Below are positions 1 to 9,149 of a stretch of DNA of 16,046 bases, piece after piece; positions within the stretch are counted from its first letter, which is position 1; the number at the start of each line of letters is the position of its first letter. The notes beneath the pieces are model-generated. The model was not told where the DNA came from, did not search any database, and was given only the letters and a program-made list of their open reading frames with translations. The position numbers were made by a program, and so were the translations under genes. Source of the DNA: Phellopilus nigrolimitatus (taxonomy: Eukaryota > Basidiomycota > Agaricomycetes > Hymenochaetales > Hymenochaetaceae); the NCBI GenBank assembly GCA_021029095.1, contig JAJOHG010000509.1:1-16046 (forward strand), written 5' to 3'.

Positions 1-432
1 GTTAGTTTGTGTTTGCGATATGATTAGATGTTCACATACCGTGCAAACAACTGAGCTTACTCTGTACTAGGTGTACTGTTGTAATGACATTGCGCGGACT
101 TGTCTCACCAAGCTACACTGAGCTTCGAGGCAAATGCAATAGATAGCAAGATACAGATGACCAGCTTATATGCTAGTAGTTGCTTACTGATTTACCCTAT
201 CTGTCTGCAACCTGGAAGCAATTTCTGCATGTTTGTTGAAATCCCAACAGACTCCAATAAAGATATTACCCAGAGGATAACAGAGAGCAAGCACAGAGAG
301 CATTCAGAGATGTGATGTCAGCAGCAGCATGACACAAGTATGTGACATAATATGTCATGTGTGACAAAAGTAACCAGTCCGAAGCGTGAGAAATATTATT
401 TGAAAATTAGCCGACAAAGTGTGCGGAAAAAA
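1..432. other. Left-edge intergenic stretch, no gene seen
   Basis: No convincing coding sequence is visible on either strand. The only long open frame lacks an ATG start and resembles nothing I know. A short palindrome, TGACATAATATGTCA at 343-357, sits in a run of TGAC/GTCA-rich sequence (about 315-370). Near the right end the motif CAAAGTGTGCGG (415-426) appears 20 nt before a second copy (435-445). These copies may belong to the adjacent inverted-repeat element. Confidence 0.5.
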
Positions 433-453
433 TCCAAAGTGTGCGTTTTTTTA

Positions 454-755
454 TTATTGCCGTTTTCATAATTGTTGGCGGAGTTCGAAATATCAACTTT
501 TTTGGCCTCGAAGCTTCAAAAATATGCTGCTCACTCAATTCTTCACATTTTTCTTTCATTCAAGTTGATAAATGGTTGTATATACTGTATCTAGCATCTG
601 ATGTATAAAAATAATGTACTTTTTAGAATGGATGTGCCGATCTCTGAAATCAGGCAGTGCATACATGCTCTCAGAAGATGTCAAAACATCTTGAATTTTT
701 GCAGCTTCAGTTCTGAAGCTATTGACATGGTTGTTTCTGCAGAACACTTATATAG
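454..755 (+). repeat. Left arm of the long inverted repeat
   Basis: This arm pairs base for base with 1232-931; the coordinates of paired bases always sum to 1686. The only mismatch seen is A744 against C942. The arm also carries small internal palindromes, for example around 700-720 where CTTCAG and CTGAAG face each other. Confidence 0.93.
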
Positions 756-930
756 ATGCTCTTTAGATCTTGTAAGTTCTACTTTTCTGCAGGAGATTGA
801 TGGCAAGGTGCAATACACCAACTACTTGGGCAGCAGAAATCCAGAAAACAAAGACCAGATAAATTCATGTATGGAAGGCTATTGCAAAGCATTATTTAAA
901 AAAGTAAGACTTAAAACCACTAAATGACAA

Positions 931-1232
931 CTATATAAGTGCTCTGCAGAAACAACCATGTCAATAGCTTCAGAACTGAAGCTGCAAAAATTCAAGATGT
1001 TTTGACATCTTCTGAGAGCATGTATGCACTGCCTGATTTCAGAGATCGGCACATCCATTCTAAAAAGTACATTATTTTTATACATCAGATGCTAGATACA
1101 GTATATACAACCATTTATCAACTTGAATGAAAGAAAAATGTGAAGAATTGAGTGAGCAGCATATTTTTGAAGCTTCGAGGCCAAAAAAGTTGATATTTCG
1201 AACTCCGCCAACAATTATGAAAACGGCAATAA
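931..1232 (-). repeat. Right arm of the long inverted repeat
   Basis: Reverse complement of 454-755. A transcript crossing both arms would fold into a stem of about 300 bp closed by a 175-nt loop. Just outside this arm, near 1293-1344, are AAAGTG/CACTTT motifs associated with GCG. They resemble the motifs flanking the left arm. Confidence 0.93.
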
Positions 1233-1246
1233 ATGTACACTTTGAA

Positions 1247-1638
1247 CGCCATAGTATATACGAAGGAACTAAGGAGAAAAAGTGCCCAGGATGGCGGATG
1301 CGAATCACTTTCCTTTTTTGGGGGTGCGTCAACACTTTTTGGCGCCACCTGTACACATCTTATCTCAGCGGAAAGTTCCCACGAATACAACAGCAGTACG
1401 GCATCGATGTTGTTACATAAATACCTATTGCAAAGTATGATTACGGGTGCGATAACATATAGAATTCAGGAAGTGCAAAGCGTTCGTACGGTTGAAGGAC
1501 AAAGGAAAGAGGGTATTCCAAACGTGAGGATAGTGGGAAGCAACTTAGTTTACCGATGTAAATCAAGAAAGGACAGCGAAGAACGAAACAAGAATCAGTA
1601 CACGTCGCTACACAACATAGTGTTCTGGAGAGAACATT
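1247..1638. other. Spacer between the inverted-repeat element and the flippase gene
   Basis: This interval contains the probable 3' untranslated region of the minus-strand P4-ATPase gene. It also contains outer CACTTT-type motifs (AAAAAGTGCCC near 1297, GCGAATCACTTTCC near 1300-1313, GTGCGTCAACACTTTTTGGCGCC near 1324-1345) that may belong to the neighbouring element. A plus-strand open frame crosses it into the flippase exon, but it looks like a shadow frame. No separate gene is supported. Confidence 0.5.
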
Positions 1639-4600
1639 TCAGTAGCCGGAAGGCCGCGCGTGCGTTTTGGTCGTGTCGTACGCCCGGATCAGGCGGGCCT
1701 GGTCCTGTCGCATCGGATCTTCTGTTTGGCTGAACGCGAACCCGCGATTCCGCCGCAAACGTTGCACCGCGCGCACCTTCTTGATCGCCTTCTGGAACCT
1801 GATAAAGCAGTGTTAGTTTCAGGCAAAATGAAGAATGAAGAATGAAGTCCACGCACTGTTCCTGCCGCGGCCGGTAGTCTGGGATATTGTACTTTTGCAG
1901 CTCCTGTGCAATGTGATACGATGCCGGCATATACGTCCGGTGATAGCTGATCAAAGAAAATAAGTCACTTCTTTTCATGCGACGAAAGGTGAAGAAAGAT
2001 ACTCACTATTTCCATACGAAGTCGCGTAATAGACAGACCATCGGAACGAGCAGGAGCATGAAATAGAACACCGCATCTGTCCATAATCGGGGAACGATAC
2101 CCTGATACTCTTGCGAGAAGCCAATCAGCGGCGCGACGACCGCGTACAGCGGCAGAAAGAGCATCGTAAAGGCGAATGAGCCCGGTATCGCCGCGGCAGT
2201 GTACTTTGTCCAAATACTGCCGATCCAGAATAGTCAGCGGAAGGAACAAAGCAGCAAAAGTGATTGGACGAACTCAGAGACCAGGGCCGCTTTCCCAAGC
2301 ACCGTCAGCAATGTCGCCAGGTACAAAGTTGTGCCCCAAAACCACAACCCGCAGTCGAAACCATCGCTTTGTTTCAGGTCACCCCAGAACAACACGACCG
2401 AGAACACGAATAGCACTATGCTGTGGAAGAAGGCGTTTATAACCCATTGCCAGAATGCCGTCTTCGTAAAGAACTTGTTTTGCTGCCCGAGCACGTACAA
2501 CTGGGGGTACCGATCCAAAATACGTGCGGACACGAACTGATCGAAGACGCCGATGACGAGCGGAGGGAGCACGGTGAAAACGACGTTATATAACGAGAAT
2601 GTCCATGATTCGAAAGAGACTTCGCCAGAGAAGTTGTTGAAGAAAGAGAACTGTAAAGCCAATCATTAATTTCAAACACCACTCATATTACAATGATACT
2701 CACCCAAAACTGCGTCATATAAAGAGTAATGTTCTTGTAAAACGAGTCTGCAATTACTGTCAGTTTTGCGACCGAACATTATTCAAATCCACACCCACAA
2801 AGAATCAGTTTCGACAGCCGACGATAACTCCAGGCACCGTGGACAAGTAAAAGCTTTTTCAGATAGCGGAACTGAGATATTGCAACATCGGATGATCGCG
2901 CTGCTTGCAGACCCTACCGACGAACAGTCAGAAAACAAAGTAAACATAGGCCGAAATAATTCGCTACCCACCTCTACACCAGAGATGCCCACCCCAACAT
3001 GCGCAGCTTGAATCATACTGACATCGTTCGCACCATCGCCGATGGCCAAAAGAATAGACTTCTGATTTTTCTTGACAAGCTTCACGACCAGCGCCTTTTG
3101 CAGGGGCGACACACGGCCTTCATTCATTAAAATCAGTTGGAGACTAGAACGTACGAACGGAGTCTCACGCACAGCAGATGACAGCCTTGCACATGATCGC
3201 AAGCTCGAGGAACGTCTTCGAGATGTCCTTCTCCAGAGCGAAACCCAAGCTCTTTCCATCTGCACGGTTAACATTAATTTTGCAGATAGGAAGAGGATGA
3301 TAAACTGACGTACCAATGATCAACGCGAGATCTTCCAGCTCGCCGCTCTTCCTTTGGTTTGTGATCGCGCTCAGCCGCTTTGAGATGAACTCCTTCGTCG
3401 CGAGTGCAGTCATCTCGTTCACAACTACCATGTTCATGGATTCCGAAATCAGGCGGCAGCTGAGACCAATGTTGATCGCAGTCTCCTGCCTGTCACCAGT
3501 GAGGACCCAGACCTTGATGCCTGCCATCTGCAGCGTGTGGATCGTGTCCGGAACGCCGTCCTGCAGCTTGTCTTCGATCGCCGTCGCACCGAGCAAGAGC
3601 ATGTCCTTTTCGATGATCTCGGCCACTTCGTCGAGCGCCTCACCGCGTCCATTGATCGTCGACGCCGCCTGCTCGTAGATCGTCGCCCATTCGCGGTACT
3701 CCGCCTCGGAGATGTCCCGAGAGGCAAGGCATAGTGTACGCAGTCCTTCCGTAGCGTAGTCCTGTACATCAGATATTTATCTTTACGGTTCAATCGCTGA
3801 ACAATGATAATGAATGCTGCACACCTCGAGATGGGCCATTGTCTTCTCGACATACGGCTGGTTCTTGGCAAGTCGCTCCAGAATGACCGTGTCCGCGCCT
3901 TTGCAGTACAGCTTAATCTGTCCTTCCGGTGTCCGTACGACGGTCGACATGCGTTTTCTCGTCGAATTAAATTCGCAAACATTCAAAATCTGGAATTCGC
4001 ATGAAGCGCCCTGGATGTTAACGAAAACCGACCTCGGTTTACGAGTCTGCGAAGAAGTTTAATACTCTCAGCCCAATCAGAAGAGGAACAAAGACGCCTA
4101 CAGAGAACTGGTATCCTAACAGCTCGGCACCCGCTACCAGCGCGGCCTCGTCTGGACTGCTCGCCTGGTATTTTATCTTACCGTCGTCCTTGACCTCGGG
4201 AATGACCGTGTGGCAGACGGCAAGAAGTCGCAAGAATTCCACAGCGACATGCTGCTCTCGCAAGCCTTCCCCCTGCTCGCTAAGGTCAACGAACGGATTT
4301 CCCGCACCGCCACCACCGCCCTCCAAAACAGCACGGAGCTCCGCGAATGAGCGCCAGCCCTCCTTGCCCTCCTCCTCGCTCCCACCGCGCTTGTTGTCGT
4401 CGACAGAGTCCGCGTACGGGACGCCCGCGACGGAGCAGCAGCGAAATTCCATCTCATTACACGTGAGTGTGCCTGTCTTGTCCGAGAAAACGTACTCGAT
4501 CTGGCCCAGCTCCTCAACAAGTGAGGACGTGCGACAGAGTGCGGGGGTGTCCGTCTTGGCGTAATACATGTCCAGGTCAGAGTTGATAAGTTGCGCCTGC

Positions 4601-6291
4601 TGAAATTTGACCACCTCCATGGTCACGATGAGTGATATAGGAATGAGATTGTTATACAAGATAATGAATGTCAGAATGTCTGAGCAAGTGTTAGCATTAA
4701 GTGATCAATACGATTGAGGACGGATAAGCACCTTCAATAAAAAACTTCGCTATTGTACGGAAAGAAATCAGAACAGGCATAAAATGTTGAGAATGAATAG
4801 CTAACCTCGACCGGAGATTGTGCTTGTTTCAGCCAAATACCATTGAGCATTCGATAAAAACCACTAATTGGCTTTCAACAAAATAATAATAGGTAGAGGA
4901 GATCCAACCTACTGTTCGTATGCTGCTCCCGATCGTACTCCCAATTGATAAAGCCAACAAAAGACAAAATAAGAAAATGATATTCAAATTGACCTGACGC
5001 TCGACGGCTGTCCGTTTTATCGGCGCCGCGCTACAAAAGGTTTTATCAATCGGTTTGAGCATATTCAAGAAGAGCTCACTCACGTTGCGTTTCGCATCAA
5101 CTTCGTCTCATGGCCTGTAAAAACGACGAGCCCATATACCCAAGGTGTATTCCGTAGCTGTGCGCCACGAAGTAAAATTTGGTCGGGGCCTAGCGGGACC
5201 TGCTTCGGGACGCCCTGTTCGGAGACGAGATCAAGGGTGCCTTCGTAGGTGTATAATGAGTTATTGGGCTGCTCACTGCGGAGCGAACCGCGCAGCGATG
5301 TAACGAGAGGGGGCGCGGTGAGATGAGCCGTGAGCGGGTTGGCTTGCTTGATCTTGAGGTTCGTCTCGCCGTCGAGATTGGAGGTTTCGATATAGCAGAG
5401 GCCCTCGGGCTCTGAGCTAGAGAGAAGGACGAGGTCGGCGGGGATGAAGGCATCAGACTCGAGGCGAATGACCTCGCCGACATGGATGTCCTTCCACTTG
5501 CGCTGAGCGAAAGAGCCGTCCGCACAGAGGATCTTGGCAGAGCGCGCGTTAAGCTCCGAGTCCGACTGGTGGCGCTTAAGGTCCTCCTGGGTTTCCTTGA
5601 ATGCCGACGCAAGCAGGACGACGGCGAGCGGGGCGATAGTCGTATAGCGGTTCGTGGGAGAGACGTCGGGGACCTGCTGGATGCAGGCGGTGAAGAGGAA
5701 GAAGAGATTGGCGTACTTGCTGAACTGCTCGAGGAGGAACTTGGGCACGAACGTCGCAGCGTTGTACTTGCTCGTGCTCACATAATTCGAGCAGAAGTCG
5801 GTGTTATGCGTGTCATGGAAGTCGTTGAGTGCGATGACGCGCTCGCCCTGCAGCTGCGCGTCCGCCTTCGCCCACGGCCATTTCCACTTCTTTCTGCGCT
5901 TCGGCTTGGGCGCTGTGCTCAACGACGATGACGACGACGAGCCGGGGAATGATGCCGAGCCGCTGAAGGGGGCGCGAGGATGCTCGATGGGGATGTCATC
6001 ATCGAAATTCCAGCCTTGCGGTTGACCAGAGCCCGGAAGCGTCACCTTCGAGTGGCCGGCGGGATTGGCAGCGTTACTGCGAAGGGGCAAACCCGACTCT
6101 GTGCTCTGCATCGGTATAGGCCGCCCCCCATATGCACTGTCGGGCATGTCGTCCTCATCGTCGAAGAAGGGGTCGAGCTGCGGCTGCGGCGAATGCGCGT
6201 GAGATGGCGGGTAACCACTGTTGGTAGGCTGGTACTGGCGCGTGGCAGGATTGGCAGAGGAGACAAGGCGGGCAAAGTCGTCGCCATTCAT
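1639..6291 (-). CDS. P4-ATPase, Drs2-type aminophospholipid flippase
   Basis: The predicted protein flips phosphatidylserine/ethanolamine to the cytosolic leaflet of Golgi and endosomal membranes; the family works with a Cdc50-type beta subunit. I read 15 exons: 6291-5084, 5030-4913, 4863-4806, 4749-4732, 4679-4102, 4046-3825, 3761-3314, 3259-3173, 3117-2972, 2913-2799, 2747-2704, 2650-2274, 2216-2007, 1946-1857, 1798-1639. All introns are GT-AG, 49-63 nt. The joined frame is 3879 nt (1292 residues; yeast Drs2 is about 1355). Landmarks: disordered acidic/serine-rich N-terminus (1-150), basic [10 protein letters not shown] (about 131), TM1 with QQVPD (205), actuator DGET (307-310), PISL in TM4 (481-484), DKTGT with phosphorylated Asp534, KGAD (709), TGD (822), [11 protein letters not shown] (939-949), and a C-terminal GFAFSQ (1259-1264), the autoinhibitory motif of Drs2. 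The start is the first ATG of the frame, with A at -3. No partner beta subunit lies in the window. Confidence 0.95.
4732..4749 (-). other. 18-nt microexon (exon 4) of the P4-ATPase
   Basis: The microexon lies between introns 4805-4750 and 4731-4680, both GT-AG. It supplies the residues AKFFIE (first and last codons split) between SGR of exon 3 and DILTF of exon 5. P4-ATPases have a matching run, SGR-x-K-x-FIED-ILTF, at this point. Without the microexon that conserved run would be lost, although the frame would be kept because 18 is divisible by 3. Automated gene finders may easily miss it. Confidence 0.85.
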
Positions 6292-6661
6292 GATCGTCAC
6301 AGACGATGAAGAAGAGTGCGTCGAGACCGTGCTCGACGATGAGCAAGAGTGTATAAGAACGCCGAGGACACTGGCTATTGCGATGCCGCTCACGACCGGC
6401 GACGTGCCTGGCAGGCCAAGTTTGAGATCTAGCTTATTCGGGTATAGTTTCAAAACTGCTCTGTTTTGAAATTGAAAATGTGCCTGGTTTTAGTAGAAAC
6501 ATGCTTAGACCTTCCTCCTAACCGTCATACTCTCGAAAATGCTTTAAAAGAAAATGCTTGAAATAAAGGTCGGCATTATTCACTTGTATATCTCCGAAGA
6601 AAAGAAATCTGCCCAGCAGCCAACATGCCCAAGTCAGAAAAGACTATGAAAGTCATGTCCA
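6292..6661 (-). promoter_or_regulatory. 5' flank of the P4-ATPase gene
   Basis: This is the upstream region of the minus-strand flippase. The flippase frame stays open for about 54 codons above its ATG, but that stretch contains no further ATG, so it is read as 5' untranslated sequence. The flank ends at the stop codon of the doubtful upstream frame. No convincing TATA box was identified on the minus strand. Confidence 0.35.
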
Positions 6662-7029
6662 TTAAACCGTATTCGCCTGTCGACCGTTTCCTGAATCATC
6701 CTTACTTTCGCCGCTTCCCACAATCATCGGCTCCTGCTCCTTCGGTTGCTCCGCTTTCTGCCTGCGCTCTTCTTGCTCGCGCTCGACGTCCTCGAGCACC
6801 TTGTCGTTCAGCCCGGTGCCCCTGCAGCACCCGTGGCATCCGTCACTGCGCGTCAGAGGCCCTGGGAGGCGCGGTAGACGTCCCAGATTAGGACTTTTGA
6901 GACGATGAGGGTGAAGAAGGATCACGAACTCATCATCCAACAGTTCAAGCAAAGTGCATCGACTGGCAGATGAGGTCAGAACGCGGATGGATGACTGAAA
7001 TGCATGTACGTACAAACCGTGTCAGCCAT
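6662..7029 (-). pseudogene. Small unidentified gene or gene remnant
   Basis: I do not recognise this gene. An ATG at 7029-7027 opens MADTV. Removing a plausible 47-nt GT-AG intron (7009-6963) joins it to a frame that is open to a stop at 6662 and contains LLELLDDEFV and then a charged, coiled-coil-like tail (LNDKVLEDVEREQEERRQ, then KAEQPKEQEP). In the middle, however, a different frame looks more protein-like: FFTLIVSKVLIWDVYRASQ (a membrane-like segment), then a TGA, then RAVTDATGAAGAPG, then a shift back into the charged tail. That pattern suggests a small one-pass membrane protein gene broken by two indels and a stop. Alternatively the continuous frame of about 106 residues is real. It lies tandem to, and about 370 bp upstream of, the flippase start. 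Confidence 0.35.
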
Positions 7030-9149
7030 CGTCGTGGCGCGTGTCGAAATTGAAAGGCGGGCTTTCTTACGTGCCGGATATAAAAGAGAAGGGGGAGGTG
7101 TCGGAACGTGTGCTAACGGCCTTGAGGTTTTCACCGGGACGGGTTCGCGTGTCGTAATCCTGTCAAATATTTGAAACGTAAGAACTTGGTGTCGGAATCG
7201 TTTTTACTCAGATTCTTCGTGTGTTGAAGAAATGCATATATGTACTGATTTGTGCATAGCCTCAGCCGCTGTTGTTCAGTACACTGCCTAGGCGGTGAAT
7301 AATATTGTCGGTGGGACCGACTTTGAAATAGTACGTGATAATTGATTGATTTCTATGATCGTATCGACCACAAATAACGAGGACTTGTGTTTTGCAGATC
7401 CCATGCCATGAATTCGAATACAAATATAAGGCTCAATATCGTCCTTATTGAAAGTCTTTGACTTCGTGAGATGTGCGGAATACTATGGAGATGCAGTAGC
7501 CAAGGAAGAGGTCATTGGATCTGAGGTCAGCTTGATTCGATTCAAGTTTGCTTATCGGCACTTCTGTAGAAAGAAGGCTCACAAAAGAGAACGAAAACCT
7601 CGAAGGCACCCTGTAGATCGAGTGCCCAGAACTTTACTTGCTTTTGTTCAGCACTTAAACACCGTCCGAGGTTTGTTCCACAAATAGCATGCAGTGGCGA
7701 TCAATCGAGTCACAGACAAAAGTAGTGCTGTGCGATTTGTGCGTTTCACTGGTGAAGGGGCTTGTAACATCAGAGACGAGCCGCGTTAATTTGGGAATGA
7801 GAAGAATATCAAGAGGGACGTCCCAATGGGTATTGGGGACGTCCTGCCTAGTAAGGACGTGTCATTGACGAACTAGATGCCAATACTGTAGAGAAGCTTC
7901 ACGCTCTTTTGCTAGTTACAGACAGAGCCGAGCACGACAAGCCTGGGTTATGCCTCGTAAAAGTTTGGAGGTGCTCCTTAGTATAGAGCAGAAAATGCAC
8001 AAGCAACGACGCTAGTAGTCGAGACAAGCCATCAGAGGTGAACTGTGGCTGCCGGAATCGTGTTAGTATGGGTTATCGTCATGTTAGCGGTGCTGTCTGG
8101 TCATCAAATTGCAAGTCCAACCCCTGATGAGTTAAGACATACTTATACGTTAAGCACGACGACACGGACGAAGTTTAGCTTGGTGTGAGAAAGGGATATA
8201 GTCCAAATAGTTCCAAATAGACGGCTATAGCGCGTCAACAACACGCGTCATAAAGTTACTCGAGCCCCTTATTATCCGTTTAAATACTTCTGTCTACTCG
8301 CATAGCAAATAAGCACACATCCTGGAAGAGTGACTGCCATGAAATAGAAGGTGACGTGATGTTTTGCAGACGACAGCAAACTTTGCCGGCGTGTAAAAAA
8401 TGCAATTTCAAGACCACTTGCGTAGTCACTGTTGTAAAAGCCGTTAGACAGGCAGTTTGGTCAAGGAAGGGATCTGAGGGAGCTGTAGGGTGATAAGAGC
8501 AATCATTAATGGAAACAAGAAAGCAAAATCTCGCGGAGAAATTCATCGCAGCCCGGCCAGACTTAAAATTTGACAGTTGTACATACTGAGACGCAGAAAA
8601 TACTGTCAAACCAGAACCTGAACAATGAAAGCCTAGTAAGCACAGAACATGCACCAATATTTGCGGGGGATGCCAAAGGCACGACCCCTTATATAAAGAG
8701 TGGATGCACGACCGAACTGCACACGAAGTCGAATTGAGATCCAACTCCTTCATTACACCACTAGAATTTATTTTGAGTAGACGCAAGGACAAGATCATAG
8801 GCTGGCTCAGCATCTATTCAAGATGTAAACCGGACATATCGGCAGGGCATGAGAATCAGAATTTGCTTTTGCAGTGCTGTTCACATTCAATAAGTCACAA
8901 GAAGCCGAGTCGAGTCAAGACCAACAATATCAAATAGGTAATTATGTCTTGTCGGAGATGTAGAAGAAGTGCAGCTGCACATAACAACGGACCTTAAAAG
9001 ATAAAAATTGCTTGATATGCGTACAAGAGATCCGACGAGTGATAACAACGAATGGTATACAAGATGGCTGTTTTAGATATTGTTCGTCAGTGCATTGTAA
9101 TATTAATCACAGGTAGAAGAGAATTTACTTTTCTCTACAAAGCCGTCGA
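7030..9149. other. 2.1-kb gene-poor stretch
   Basis: No protein family is recognisable on either strand. The longest open frame is on the minus strand at 8813-8280, 177 codons. It is rich in Ser, Cys and Leu, has no motif I know, and lies in sequence that looks non-coding. TATA-like words occur on the plus strand at 7079-7086 (TATAAAAG) and 8690-8698 (TATATAAAG) without a credible gene behind them. Small repeats include a doubled TCCAAATAG near 8200-8220 and the GACGTC hairpin listed separately. It may be ordinary intergenic DNA or very old transposon debris. Confidence 0.45.
7814..7845. repeat. Hairpin built from two GGGACGTCC palindromes
   Basis: Two copies of a GGACGTCC-type palindrome (7815-7824 and 7837-7844) face each other across CCCAAT-GGGT-ATTGGG. 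This forms an imperfect inverted repeat with arms of about 14 nt, and a third related word, GGACGT, lies at 7855-7860. GACGTC is the core bound by many bZIP/CREB-type factors, so these could be binding sites, but no gene start is close by. The palindromes are seen directly; their role is inference. Confidence 0.45.

Larger units (their letters stand above)
433..1246. mobile_element. Foldback/MITE-like element with long inverted repeats
   Basis: Bases 454-755 are the reverse complement of 931-1232. The arms are 302 bp, I found no indel, and I found one mismatch (744 against 942). The central spacer, 756-930, is 175 nt. After a roughly 6-nt length difference the similarity resumes outward, pairing CAAAGTGT at 435-442 with ACACTTTG at 1237-1244. 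The layout fits a non-autonomous foldback or MITE-type DNA element. The open frames inside each arm are mirror copies of one another and match no protein I recognise, so I do not call them genes. No transposase is present and no clear target-site duplication could be fixed. The right end lies about 390 bp beyond the stop codon of the P4-ATPase gene. Near-identity of the arms suggests recent origin or gene conversion. A simple inverted duplication is an alternative explanation. Confidence 0.7.

Noticed and set aside
601..1130. Open frames of 63-108 codons inside the inverted-repeat arms
   Set aside because: The two arms encode the same peptides in mirror image because they are inverted copies. 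The peptides have no recognisable domain and extend unevenly into the spacer, so they are by-products of the repeat.
1233..1733. Plus-strand open frame of 166 codons
   Set aside because: It overlaps the last flippase exon in antisense and has no protein character; the minus-strand exon is well supported by family similarity.
3165..3180. Possible GC-AG intron in the flippase after ICC
   Set aside because: A donor two bases earlier (GTGCGT at 3172) gives a normal GT-AG intron and restores the conserved [12 protein letters not shown] run exactly.
5482..5931. Plus-strand open frame of 149 codons opposite flippase exon 1
   Set aside because: It is the antisense shadow of a GC-rich exon whose minus-strand product is clearly the P4-ATPase N-terminal half.
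6292..6453. Start of the flippase 54 codons further upstream
   Set aside because: The frame is open but contains no ATG; the first residue would need a TTG start. The ATG at 6291 has A at -3 and begins a typical disordered N-terminus.
7448..7687. Plus-strand open frame of 79 codons
   Set aside because: It shows no recognisable motif, no supporting splice structure and no nearby promoter. Its length is expected by chance.
8280..8813. Minus-strand open frame of 177 codons
   Set aside because: It is long for chance, but the composition is unlike the neighbouring genes, no domain is visible, and no similarity is recalled. It is mentioned only within the gene-poor stretch.
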